Part shown: piece after piece, positions 43,790 to 53,639 of the stretch
Numbering within the stretch: position 1 is the stretch's first letter
Layout: each line of letters starts with the position of its first letter
Assembly: GCA_026315105.1 (NCBI GenBank)
Contig: CM048745.1
Coordinates: 756,906,506-756,970,505 of the forward strand
From: Locusta migratoria
Lineage: Eukaryota > Arthropoda > Insecta > Orthoptera > Acrididae
DNA length: 64,000 nt
Direction of reading: 5' to 3'
Notes under the pieces: generated by a model
What the model was told of the DNA's origin: nothing
The model's database searches: none
Seen by the model: the letters and a program-made list of their open reading frames with translations, nothing else
Position numbers and translations under genes: made by a program

Positions 43790-44325
43790 AATTTCAGTTT
43801 CCTGACTTTCCTTTTTTTTTTTTTTTTTTTTTTTTGCAATTTGAAGAGAACTACTCACTCTAGAGAGTTCATCTTGTGATTATTTTAAAGCTAATAAAAT
43901 TTACTACAACTTCAATTCTCATGTCTATTCCCGCAGGATGAGCGGTTATGCCAATATTCAGCTCGAAATCAGAGCCAAACTTAAAATTTTCATTTTTGGT
44001 AAAAATAAGCCCATTTTTGACGCTTCATATCTAGAAAACTATTTGACGTATAACGCTGCGGTTAGGCTTAAATTGTTACAAATTGTATGTACTTTGGAAA
44101 TGGTAAGAACTACTAACATCGTAAAACTCATAGTTTATGCGTTAGAAGGCAAAATGTAAAAAAAAAGTCCGAAAATTTCGGAGTTTTTCACTTATAACTT
44201 GGGAAGCACAGGGTTTTCGAAGCTGCAAACTTGGTTTCATACTACTCTAACTGGTCCTAACAATATATAAAAAAATTAGAACTATATCACGATTTGCGTT
44301 TTCAATGTCTAATTTGACTGGCCTA
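43790..44325 (-). repeat. Right terminal inverted repeat
   Basis: About 536 bp, inverse of the left arm. It contains a T run (43811-43835) where the left arm has only a short A run. A 73-codon frame through it is TIR sequence, not a gene. Confidence 0.93.
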
Positions 44326-44328
44326 CTG

Positions 44329-44780
44329 AGGACACGGAGAACATTTAGGGATCGGGCACAACGGACAGCCAGGTAAGACACGTGTGGGGACCAGCAAAGT
44401 TTACGATCCAACATTAGCCCCAAGAATTTTGTTGTCTCCACGAATTGGAGAGCAATGGGGCCGAGACGCAGAGATGGCGGAAGAAATTCCTTGTATCTCC
44501 AGAAGTTTATACACACCGTTTTCTCAGTGGAGAAGCGGAAGCCATTCGCAATGCTCCAGGAATATAGGCGGTCAAGACAGCGTTGAAGATAGCGCTCCAA
44601 GAGACACGTCCACTGGGCGCTGCAATAAATTGTGAAATCATCTACAAAAAGGGATCCGGAGACGTCGGCTGAAAGGCAGTCTACGATCGGATTGATTGTA
44701 ATGCCAAAAAGAGCCACTGTTCCGTGTCTATCTGAACCAGTAAATATGGTTAAAAGGCTACCTAACTGTTTCCATTTCAA
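44329..44780 (-). pseudogene. I-like LINE, reverse transcriptase C-terminal half
   Basis: The minus-strand frame has TVALFGITINPIVDCL, SGSLFVDDFTIYCSAQ (FVDD in place of the usual YADD; both aspartates present), GFRFSTEKTVCINFW and TTKFLGLMLDRKLCWSPHVS, ending RSLNVLRVLS at the transposon junction. It is the upstream continuation of the LINE at 39500-41036. The 5' part is missing beyond about 44780. Confidence 0.85.
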
Positions 44781-46296
44781 GTTTGTTAAATTTCTATGAA
44801 CGGATTGCTCCCTGAAAATACCCCTAGGCTTAATTTACTGCTGTTGTCTACTGGATCATCCGATTCCCGCCCCTTGTCTCGATGCTACTCCTTATGAATA
44901 TTAATGCGTTATCCGTGTTTGAATCTGTTGACTAAAGATCACGATTCAGGACTCAAATCATATCAATGTGTGAAATCATTGTAACACTGTAGGGAGCCGT
45001 ACTTCGAGATTACGTGCCTGAACTATCCAGGCCAGTCTGCTGTACGCAATTCACCCAATTAGCTTTGCAGGCTCAATCGGTAGATGAAGGAGAGGGATAA
45101 AGTTTACACACAGTCACCAAATTAAAACCAAATTCTTTTCTCAGCGCGGGTTCGGTTCACAGGGAGAACTTCCGGTCTTGGAAATTCAGTTTGGGTTGAG
45201 ACGCCAAGAAGTTTTAAAGCAGTCTATGCACAAAATTCCGAGAAAAATGATTCTAAAGTTTGAGCACAACTGATATACTTGGCAGTGGTGGAGTGTCCTG
45301 CGTGGGGAAAAAAGCTCGTTGTGAAAAAAGTAAATAAATAAAAAGTGATTTTAAACTATCATTCTTCGTTTAGTTCCTCTATCAGATCTTTTTATATGCA
45401 CATTCAAAGTATTTTTATTGCATGAGAAACGTTTTGCGTCTCGGAGACAGCACGTATATGGGCGACAGTTGCCGCAGCGTTGCAATGCGCATGAACGGCT
45501 GAGGTTTAAATTCGCTTCTGAACCCCCTGGGGCAGCATAAGGCGCTCCCGTGGCAGGGAAGGGCGAGGGGAAACGCCGCTTGTGCCACTGGCATTGGAGC
45601 TGATAGACACCAGCTCCTGCCCTCGCCTTGCGCATGCGCAAATCCTCCGTGAAGGCAACATCCGCCCTTTATATCTGTTTTAGGCGCATTTGAAGACTCA
45701 TCAAAAACACGTCATTTTTGGTAAAATATCTTTAGTTATAAACTGTAAAAGACTTCAGAAAATCCGATCATGAATAATAAGAATGACTTTTGTATTGTTA
45801 CTTGCCACATATATTTGGACTTTTTGCGAATGTGTTGCGATTTTGAGGGTCAATGAAATTTGTACTCTTCGTTGTTACAAATCTTTAACTATTTGAAAAG
45901 ATGTGGGCGAGACCAGCCTTTGCGCATGTGCTTACAGTGTTACGTGATCCGAAGGTATCTTGTCTCTTCATCGTAACAGATTCATTTTGTTACAGTAACT
46001 TAACAGTATAATCAGTTAGTGTTTATGTGCATATTCATCTGTTCTTGGTGTTCATAATCAAAGAAACATTAACAACGTTCAGTATCTTTTAGAAACAAAT
46101 TACTCAGCTTTAAGCACGGAACAAAAATGTGGAATAAAGAAGCTTGGGAGGCCGATACCTCCGCTCTAGTTGAAGTAAGCGGAAATAAGCCGAGGTAAGA
46201 GATTCTACAGATCTTTTTAACGAAAATATATGTAAAGGGGAGGGTGTATATTTTTTAAATAGAACGACATAAAATATTATCAATTACATAATAAAA
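44781..46296. other. No gene recognised
   Basis: Mixed-composition sequence, locally GC-richer near 45450-45660. A 96-codon minus-strand frame there (45351-45641) is Arg/Cys-rich with no domain. CTAATAAGTA-type termini were not found. Confidence 0.4.
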
Positions 46297-46381
46297 GCCG
46301 CGGTGGAGTAGGTGAGCGGTCTAAAGCACCTCGCTGCGGAGCGCGCGGTTGCTCGCCGTGGAGGTTCGAGACCTCCCTGGG

Positions 46382-46430
<49 letters not shown>

Positions 46431-46514
46431 TCCGTAAGTTAGTTTGCCTAGATTTAAATAGTTTGTAAGCTACGGACTGATGACCACACAGTTTGGTCCG
46501 ATAGATTTACAGAC
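46297..46514 (+). mobile_element. SINE-A with internal GT expansion
   Basis: The head GCCGCGGTGGAGTAGGTGAG and B box GGTTCGAGACC are intact. The family's short GGGTGTGTGTGTTGTC segment has expanded into about 45 bp of GT repeats (46384-46428). The tail continues normally to TTTACAGACATTTGAA. Confidence 0.9.
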
Positions 46515-46849
46515 ATTTGAACATAACAAAAACTCTTGTTAATGAAATGATGATTGCAGCTAATTAAAATGTTAATCACAATACTTTCTTTTTATATTGT
46601 CGAATAATACAAACTTCATTTTACAATTGATATAGGCAGATTAAAGCGTTAAATGCTACTGTTATTATATATAAACAAAATTATACGTTATTGTAAACTG
46701 TGGAATGATTATAAATATTCTTGTAATTTCTAGGAACTGGTTTCCTCCTCGAAAAATCCAGTATAGCTGTTGGCCTATTGTATGCATACAAAAAGGCCGG
46801 TAGTAAGGAAGAGTCAAACATCAAAAATAAAAAATACAAATATGGTTGC

Positions 46850-47080
46850 TGGCGGTAGTTCGACCATAGATCTTCCACGCAGGAGGCGAACACGCTACCA
46901 CACGTGTTATCTTTTACTTTCTTCTCCTCCTTTTTGCTTTGTTCTTCAGTTTGGTCGGTCCTTTGCGGACGTTTGTTCATTTTGTTCTATGTTGATTGTT
47001 ATCTAGTTGCCGCAGTTTCTTTGTTACAGAGAGTGTTCAACCCTCTGACCAAATGCGCTGAGCTACCATACTGGCAGTAT
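46850..47080 (-). mobile_element. SINE-D, dimeric tRNA-like SINE
   Basis: The minus strand starts with GGTAGCTCAGCGCATTTGG (first tRNA-like half, about 47030-47078), then a linker containing AACAAACGTCCGCAAAGGAC. It ends in a second tRNA-like unit GGTAGCGTGTTCGCCTCCTG with GGTCGAACTACCGCC (46853-46910). Organisation matches the copy at 6525-6757. Confidence 0.6.
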
Positions 47081-47231
47081 TATTATTTTTTAAGGTTAAC
47101 ACTACTGGACGGAAATGCAGTTTATCAGTTCTACATATGCTGTACTTAAAACTTTAAGATTGATTGGACATCCTTGAGGTATACTACTAACCTGCGAAAT
47201 CCCATCCCGAACTGAATTCCCGAGACTATAA

Positions 47232-47534
47232 ATGTTCAAATGTTTGTAATTCTATCGGACCAAACTGCGGCCGGCCGCGGTGGCCGAGGGGACTGAGGCG
47301 CTCCAGTCACGGTCTGCACGGCCACTACGGTCGGGGGTTCGAATCCCCCCTCGGGCATGGATATTTGTGCTGTCCTTAGTTTTAGCTAGTTCGTAAGTAG
47401 TTTGTAAGCTTAGGGACTGATGACCCCATAGTTAAGTCCCATAAGTTCTACAAACATTTGAACATTTGAATTTGAACCAAACTGCGTGGTCTTCAGTCCA
47501 TAGCTTACAAACTACTTAAACTAACCTAAGGACA

Positions 47535-47563
<29 letters not shown>
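47232..47563 (-). mobile_element. 5'-truncated SINE-A, split by SINE-B
   Basis: The target duplication TCCCGAGACTATAA is at 47218-47231 and 47564-47577. The antisense tail is present on the left, while the tRNA head is absent and the copy ends in an AC repeat. The 5' truncation with a long duplication is typical of target-primed reverse transcription. Confidence 0.9.
47270..47475 (+). mobile_element. SINE-B nested in SINE-A
   Basis: The target duplication ACCAAACTGCG is at 47259-47269 and 47476-47486. Full-length copy. Confidence 0.94.
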
Positions 47564-47565
<2 letters not shown>

Positions 47566-47577
47566 CCGAGACTATAA

Positions 47578-48069
47578 GGTGTCCTTGTATGTGAAGTACA
47601 CATTTAACGTAGAGAAAGATGTTTTGTATTATCTTTTCAAAAATTTATACCTGTTTTACATTCTCATTTTCTGGTCTCGTGACACCCTATGTTGCCGCGA
47701 CAGCCAGCATGGAAAGCTCTGATATACGCACTTGAATGAACGACGGAAATTTTCCAAAAACAAATTCGATTTAGAACCAAACATAGTACCCTTCAGACGA
47801 CGGTTAAATGGTGGCAAAAATTTATTTACGCTACCTTTTACTGTAGCCAGTTGCATGTAATCGTTTACTTTTCCATTGTAATTAGTTTAATGTACTTAAT
47901 AAACAATACGTAAGTTTCAGAGACAATATTCTGGTAGGGGAGTCTGGTTTCATGTTAGATAGAAGGCAAACTCCACGTCACTCTGAACTCAGATTTGATC
48001 ATTTATGTTCCAATCCTTCTGTGTTAGTTGTGCAGAAAGTGTTTCTACAGTGACTAAGGACTTATACTA
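47578..48069. other. No gene recognised
   Basis: AT-rich sequence without recognised features. Confidence 0.4.
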
Positions 48070-48477
48070 GTTGCTCAGTGACCGCCGGCGAGTACACACG
48101 TGTCGTGCAGCAGCAGCTCTCCACTGTAAGTTAACCAGCTTCTTACTAGAAGTGGCTTATTTTCATTTCGTGCATACTTTTTCTTACAGTTCATACACTT
48201 TCGTGTGCTTGCGTGTTTATATATTCAGAATCGCATTTAATTGACAGATCAGTGTTGATATTTTGGTTTATTGGCTCGCGTATATATTTTTCAGATTCGC
48301 CGTTAATAAACAGTTTAGCGTTAGGTACATATTTTTCGAAGCTCTCTAATTATCAATCTTTTGTGTACTCGATCGTATATTTAGTCAGATTCGCGTCAAA
48401 GTTACAGTTTAGTGTATTCTCTTACAGTTTAAATCACAACAGTCATACTTATTTGGAACATACATAGGTTTTTAGAA

Positions 48478-49480
48478 TGGCTAGGAACTGTGTCTGCTGT
48501 GTATGGATGCAGGCCGAGTTGGCGACTCTTCACTCTCAACTTCTGGCGGCATTGTCTTCTCTGGCAAATGTTCAAATGTTTTAAGCTTAAGGGACTTAAC
48601 TGTGGGGTCATCAGTCCCTAAACTTAAAAACTACTTATGAACTACCTTATACTAAAGAAGACACAAATATCCATGCCCGACGGGGGGGGGGGGATTCGAA
48701 CCACCCCCCCCCCCCCCCCCGTGCAGACTGTGACAGGCGCGCCGCAGACCGCAGGACCACTGCGGCCGGCTGGCAACATTTGAGACTGCGGTGGGTGGGC
48801 ACCCCTGTTCTGGGCCGCTCGCGAGGGTCCAGCAGACACCCTGTGCGTCTGTTGCGCCCACCAATCGGCCCGCGGCTGTGGGTAGCCCAGTCACTGCCCG
48901 CGAGGGGGTCACCCCTCAATCCGTGGTGAATTGGGAGGTCTCTTCAGCGCATGTCAGGCGGTGTAAGACTTCCCGGGCGACCAAAGTAGAGGCCTCCCTA
49001 GTTAGTCTTACGAACAGATTCGAGGCGCTGTCTGTGGCAGAGAATGCTCCTGATGCAGATGGTGTCGCTTGTCCTGTGGTCACCCCTCTGCCTGCAAAAT
49101 CCGGTCACTCACAGAGGATGGGTTTATTAGTAGTTGGCAGCTCCAAATTAGGCGGATGATGGGGCCCCCATAGGGATATGGCTGCTAGGGAGGAGAAGTA
49201 GTCCAATGTGCACTGCGTGTGCATACTGGGGGGAGTCATTCCAGATGTGGAATGGATCCTTCCAGATGCCATGAAAAGGGCAGGGTGCAGCCAGCTGCAG
49301 GTAGTGGCTCATGTCGGCACTAATGATGTGTGTCACTTTGGATCGGAAGAGATTCTCTCTGGTTTTGAGTGGCTATCAGAGGTGGTAAAGACTGCCAGTC
49401 TTGCTTGCAAGATGAAGGCAGAGTTCACCATCTGCAGCACAGTCAACAGGACTGACTGCGGACCTCTGGTTCAGAGCTGA
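48478..49480 (+). pseudogene. CR1-like ORF1, copy 2
   Basis: Starts ARNCVCCVWMQAELATLHSQ, continuing into a coiled-coil-like stretch. It is interrupted by SINE-B at 48568-48769 and continues with LTNRFEALSVAENAPDADGV. The last frame (49208-49480) has LQVVAHVGTNDVCHFG, EEILSGFEWLSEVVKTASLA and TDCGPLVQS. Frames are broken at several points. Matching residues with copy 1 and with 63274-63400 define the family's ORF1. Confidence 0.72.
48568..48769 (-). mobile_element. SINE-B with poly(G)/poly(C) replacement in its head
   Basis: The target duplication CTGGCAA is at 48561-48567 and 48770-48776. The B-box region is flanked by runs of about 14 G and 18 C (48680-48720) that replace normal head sequence and could form a G:C stem. 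Confidence 0.85.
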
Positions 49481-49799
49481 GTGGAGAGGCTAAACCAGAG
49501 GCTCAGACAGTTCTATGACCATACAGGCTGCAGATTCCTCAACTTGCGCCATAGGGTGGTGGGTTTCGCTAAATAGGTCGGAGTCCACCACACTCAGAAA
49601 GCGGCTACATGGGTAGCGGGGGCTGTATGTCGTGTACTGGGCGGTTTTTAGGTTAGAGGGCCTCGGGATACACAAAATGGGTTTCAGTCTCTAAGGGTGC
49701 AGGTCAGAGGCAGGACAACTGCAGATCTAGGAACCATTGGTGTAACAGTTGTAAATTGTTGTAGCTGTGTTGGGAAAGTTCCAGAGATCCAATTGCTGA

Positions 49800-50215
49800 T
49801 AGAAAGTACGGAGGCACAAATCGTTATTGGTTCTGAAAGCTAACTAATGCCAGCGATAAGTTCAGCCGAAATTTTTACAAAGGGCCAAATGGCCTTCAGA
49901 AAGGATAGAAAAGGGGGGGGGGGTAGTTTATTGCTGTTACAAATGATTTTTCCTGCAGCGAAACTGAGACAGATACTTCCTATGAGTTGGTATGAGTAGA
50001 AATTGTACAGAACAACCGGAATAAATTAATAATTGGATCTTTTTATCAGCCTCCTGACTCAGACGATGCAATTGGCGAAATGTACAAAGAAAGCTTGAAT
50101 CACATTTCAAACAGGTACCCGAAAGCATACTGTTATAATTGGTGGCGCCTTTAATTTACCCTCGACATGTTGGCATAAATACATATTCAAAACCGGAAGC
50201 AAATATAAAACATCA
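49800..50215 (+). pseudogene. CR1-like endonuclease remnant
   Basis: Broken frames give LLIESTEAQIVIGSES and KLIIGSFYQPPDSDDAIGEM-like sequence, then a GGAFNLPSTCW-like motif near 50140-50175, where the catalytic Asp of GDFN has become Ala. Similarity stops at about 50215. Confidence 0.6.
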
Positions 50216-50879
50216 TCCAACAGATCTACGAGGATCTAAAAGAGGCTACAACCAAACTACATCCAGGTACATCACAAAGCCAATAAAATGAGGATAAAAA
50301 GTGTGATGTTTAGCAGATTCAGACCGGCTACCTCACAAAATTTTATATTTAGACTGAAAAATTAAGTGGTGAGTCTACATATAGACCTGAAATGCAGTAA
50401 TAGTGTGGTAGTGTTTGACAATTTCATAACAGTAAATCTAATACAAATGCTGTTGAATAATGGTATCGACTATATGCACTGTGGGAGCAAACCAGACAGG
50501 GTTACCTTCAATGATAAAAATTAAATCTACCTAGAAAAAGAGAATTTTAGTTTCAATGCAAAATGGATGGACAACAAACATGTCACTATTTTGGCAACCC
50601 TTGAGACATCACACTTGCCTCAAGGAAGAATAAGGATGAAACTACCAGCATTGTTACATGTCCCACAGCTGTGATAACATAAATGCCATAATGGGAGGCG
50701 CAGATTACTTCTGCCGCCCACCTAACCTTCATAAACACCTAGTCCATCCTTATGAAATCCCCAAAACACCTTCCCTAGCCTCCAGCTCCTACCCATGTTA
50801 CCGCCCCCATTGTAAAACCTGCCCTTAAGCACCCTTCCACCACACGATCAAGGGTAGAGCCACTTGTGATAACACCCAC

Positions 50880-51150
50880 TTGATTTACCAACTGACATGC
50901 ATGCAATGTCAAGTGTTCTATCTGGGAATGACCAGCAACAAACTATCCATCAGCATGAACAGTCACAGGCAGACAGTGTTTGTTGGTAATGAGGATCACC
51001 CTGTGGCTAAACATGCCTTTGTGACAATGTTACACCGTCCGGGTTACCTGGATACTTCCCACCGAAACCAATCCTTCAGAACTCCGTAGATGGGAGCTTG
51101 CCCTTCAGCATATTCTCTCTTCCCATTGCCCACCTGGTCTCAACCTCTGC
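50880..51150 (+). pseudogene. Penelope-like GIY-YIG endonuclease
   Basis: The frame at 50880-51089 reads IYQLTCMQCQVFYLGMTSNK, where IY and YLG are the GIY and YIG motif positions. It continues LSISMNSHRQ with the catalytic Arg/His region and HPVAKHAF. A frame change follows, then ELRRWELALQHILSSHCPPG and LNLC, the usual C-terminus of Penelope-type proteins. The upstream zinc-binding linker YRPHCKTCP is in another frame. Inactive because of the frameshifts. Confidence 0.8.
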
Positions 51151-51267
51151 TAAATTCAAATTCCTGCTCATCATTCTATAACATCTTTGCCTGGGTTCTC
51201 TGGACAGAGCCTCTGCCTCAACTGGTATCTCTGACCAACTTTCTACAAATATCTGCCTTGGTGTATA

Positions 51268-51270
<3 letters not shown>

Positions 51271-51316
<46 letters not shown>

Positions 51317-51326
51317 CGCGCGCGCT
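51271..51326. repeat. (GT)n(GC)n microsatellite in Penelope-type end
   Basis: About 43 bp of TG repeats followed by GAGCGCGCGCGCTCGC. A comparable TG tract lies at the same relative place in the element at 56386-56776. Confidence 0.9.
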
Positions 51327-51446
51327 CGCTTGTTTACCTTTCTTCTTTTCCCCACTAAGGTAAGTCCTTCCACTCCTGGGATTGGAATGACTCCTTATCC
51401 ACTCCCGCATCCTTTTATCCCCCCCCCCTCCTACCTTCCTCTTTTC

Positions 51447-51477
51447 CTGAGGAAGTGGCCAACAGTTGCAAAAGCTT
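51447..51477 (+). ncRNA. Hammerhead-like core in Penelope-type end
   Basis: CTGAGGA, one A, GTGGC, CAACA, GTTGC, then AAAAGC. GTGGC and GTTGC can pair if wobbles are allowed. The expected GAAA is AAAA, one G-to-A change. It looks like a decayed copy. GGGTAAGT follows about 60 nt downstream. Confidence 0.35.
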
Positions 51478-51605
51478 GGTTGTTAATTTGTGTGTGTTTT
51501 TATTTGTGTTTGTGTGTCTATCAACGAGCCTGTGCTTTGGGTAAGTTACTCAATCTCTATTTTTATACACATTTATCCCACCAGGAAAGTTTCCTTCTAT
51601 AATAA

Positions 51606-51894
51606 CTATTTATTTATTTTCATATGTTGTGGCATACAATACAGCTCAGAAATGGAAAAGCTGTTTACCACCAAAGTATAAAGCTTACAAAGTTCCTGTG
51701 CTGACATATGTACCACTATAGTGTTTAACCCGAAATAACAAAAATAAAATATAAACTAAGCACAATCCACTGAACTATAAGACAATGTTCATTATTTTGT
51801 GAGACATCCAAGAAATTACTAAGCTTACAATTCCCTCCATTACCATCATGTATCTTAAAATTTTGCATTTAATATACCGATAGCCATTTCCAAT
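51606..51894. other. No gene recognised
   Basis: AT-rich spacer between Penelope-like fragments. Confidence 0.4.
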
Positions 51895-52500
51895 TCATGA
51901 CAAGTATATGATACACGAGTCTAGCATAATTGAATTTGGGAGTGGGGAAAAAGGTAAGGCCTTTAGAAAGGACTGGAACTTCAATGGGACTGGGGCTTTT
52001 TGGGGAGAGGTTGTGGATTATGTGTGAGGAAGTCTCTGAGGGGGTGGTAAATGAAAAACGTCTGCTGGCAGGTTTGTTGGTTATGAGGGGCTGCGGGGTA
52101 TGTTTGGAGGCTCTTGTAGAGGGTGTGGATAAAAGTAACCCAAGGGAGGAGAAGTAGGTGGAAAGATTACAGTGTTTTTTGAAGAGGTGTTGTGAATGCT
52201 GCTCGAGCACTTGGGGCAAGGGCATCAGTTTGGTAGATGGGACGCAGGTATTTTGGGTTGCAGAGAAAGAACATCTTTGGATAGAGATGCAGGTATTTTG
52301 GGTTGCAGAGAAAGAAATTTTTTTGGATAGAGATGAGATGCTACAAGGCTGTTTGGGTCAGGTTGTGATGGTTTTGAACGATTTGGTTGGCTAGTGTTAT
52401 GGATTGACGGAATCTGAATAGGTGGAAGTCATTGTGAGGGAGGGATTAGAGCCAGAAATGTGTAATTTAATGGTTAAACCATTGGGGTGGATACTATGAG
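51895..52500 (-). pseudogene. Penelope-like element, N-terminal part of ORF, antisense
   Basis: A 118-codon minus-strand frame (51869-52225) contains SPIEVPVLSKGLTFFPTPKF. LSKGL-F-PTP is the conserved start of the Penelope-type polymerase. Upstream on the same strand (52225-52500) is degenerate leader sequence including a tandemly doubled 40-bp segment (CAGGTATTTTGGGTTGCAGAG at about 52246 and 52291 on the plus strand). The reverse transcriptase itself is missing. It meets a plus-strand Penelope 3' end head to head at about 52500. Confidence 0.65.
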
Positions 52501-52504
52501 CTAG

Positions 52505-53045
52505 ACCATCCTATTGCAGAGCATGCAGTGCTGACTCACTTCTGTGACTGCCTGTACCACATGGATCCTCCCCACAAACACCAGCTTTTCTGTATTGTGC
52601 AGGTGGAACTCTCACTACAATATATCCTATGCTCCCACAATCCACCAGGCCTAAACCTTTGCTAGTTCCTGCCTCCACCACCCTTCCCTTCGTTTCTTTC
52701 CCTACCCACACTATTCTTACATTTGTCTCCCATCCTGCCACATTTCAATCCCTTCCCTTCCTTCTGCACTGTCCGTCTGATAGCACTGGTGTATTCCCCC
52801 ACCAATACTTGCTCACCTCTCTTGCTACTTCCTCACCCCCATCACTAGCTGCTCTCACCTAAGTCGTGCTGGGTATCGCTGATTGGCCACAGCGGCCGGA
52901 GATGGTGGTCATTTCTGTGTGTGTACGTTTGTGTCTCTCGTAACCGATGAAGGCCTAAACAGGAGCTCTAATGCTTTATTCTGTTATTTGTGATTTTCTG
53001 TAGATCATCAGACATCTCCATGGTGAGTAAGCAACCTATCCTTTT
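52505..53045 (+). mobile_element. Penelope-like element, 3' end (second family)
   Basis: Starts in the C-terminal coding region (TGGATCCTCCCCACAAACACC; product ILPTNTSFS-type followed by WELSLQYIL-type in broken frame). It continues through a pyrimidine-rich block and CAGCGGCCGGAGATGGTGG and ends with a hammerhead-like core and TGGTGAGTAAGC near 53020-53032. It differs in sequence from the 51350-51600 end but has the same order. Confidence 0.6.
52944..52968 (+). ncRNA. Decayed hammerhead-like core
   Basis: CCGATGA, one A, GGCC, TAAAC, AGGAGCTC. The first strand is CUGANGA with one T-to-C change. The second stem strand (GGCC expected) and GAAA are eroded. Recognised mainly by position and context. 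Confidence 0.25.
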
Positions 53046-53639
53046 CAAAAATATGGAAAAATTCAGAATTTTTTTAACCGTTCTTTAAAGGAAAAACTCT
53101 CCTAAATTTCACTCGAAATTAATGGGATGAGTCCATTACCACCTGTTTCTTATATGCTTAACATGTTGGATGGCAGCAGCCACAGAAGTACCTTACGCCA
53201 GCAACCTTAAGTCCCATACTGTTCAGTGTGATATAGCATTGGTTTGCATGTTTCCAATACAGATACTGATACATGAAACATAAGACTGTGGGTCAATGTG
53301 GCCTGTAAAGATGAACTTGGAATTAAGAGTGTATATCAGTTTAGCCCTGGTTGCCTACAGGTAGCTTCCTATAGTTCTACACTGTGCAGAAGTCTGGATT
53401 ACTTTATATTGTCCGACTGAAAGAACACTAGTGTACAAGATATCTGGTACAGTATCTTGTTCAGAGTTGATTCCATTATCCACATAAGAACCAGCATTAT
53501 GATGCTAACTACTAATTTATATCTTGTTATGAACAAAATATCAACTAACAAGAGCATAAATGGCGGCATTCCAAATTGATCCTGTACCGTCGCCAAGTAG
53601 TGGGATGTCATGACATTGTAAACATCAGAAAACGACTGG
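53046..53639. other. No gene recognised
   Basis: AT-rich sequence. Short frames on the minus strand have no domain. Confidence 0.4.

Larger units (their letters stand above)
41040..44325 (+). mobile_element. 3.29-kb DNA transposon with about 530-bp inverted repeats and nuclease-like gene
   Basis: The two ends read TAGRCCAGTCAAAT inward and are flanked by CTG (41037-41039 and 44326-44328). Arms 41040-41567 and 43790-44325 are near-identical inverses over most of their length, differing by small indels, a T run in the right arm and about 25 outer bases. Between them lies a single gene in broken frame. The element sits inside an antisense I-like LINE. Removing it with one CTG rejoins the LINE in frame (NVLRVLS + GTSWGADRTV), which independently fixes both ends and the 3-bp duplication. 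No known transposase fold is apparent, so the superfamily is undetermined. Confidence 0.88.
48070..50215 (+). mobile_element. CR1-like LINE, copy 2 (5' UTR, ORF1, part of endonuclease)
   Basis: The 5' leader around 48080-48475 (GTGACCGCCGGCGAGTACAC) is followed by ORF1 and the start of ORF2. It breaks at about 50215 inside the endonuclease, where Penelope-like sequence begins. It is collinear with copy 1 at 29220-31400. Confidence 0.78.
50216..51605 (+). mobile_element. Penelope-like element, 3' half
   Basis: A decayed reverse transcriptase tail leads into a CX4HCKTCP-type linker (50790-50825), then a GIY-YIG endonuclease (50880-51150). A terminal region with a GT microsatellite, AAGGTAAGTCCTTCCACTCC, a hammerhead-like core and GGGTAAGTTAC follows. 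This order is that of Penelope-like elements. Everything upstream of the linker is too broken to read with confidence. Confidence 0.75.
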
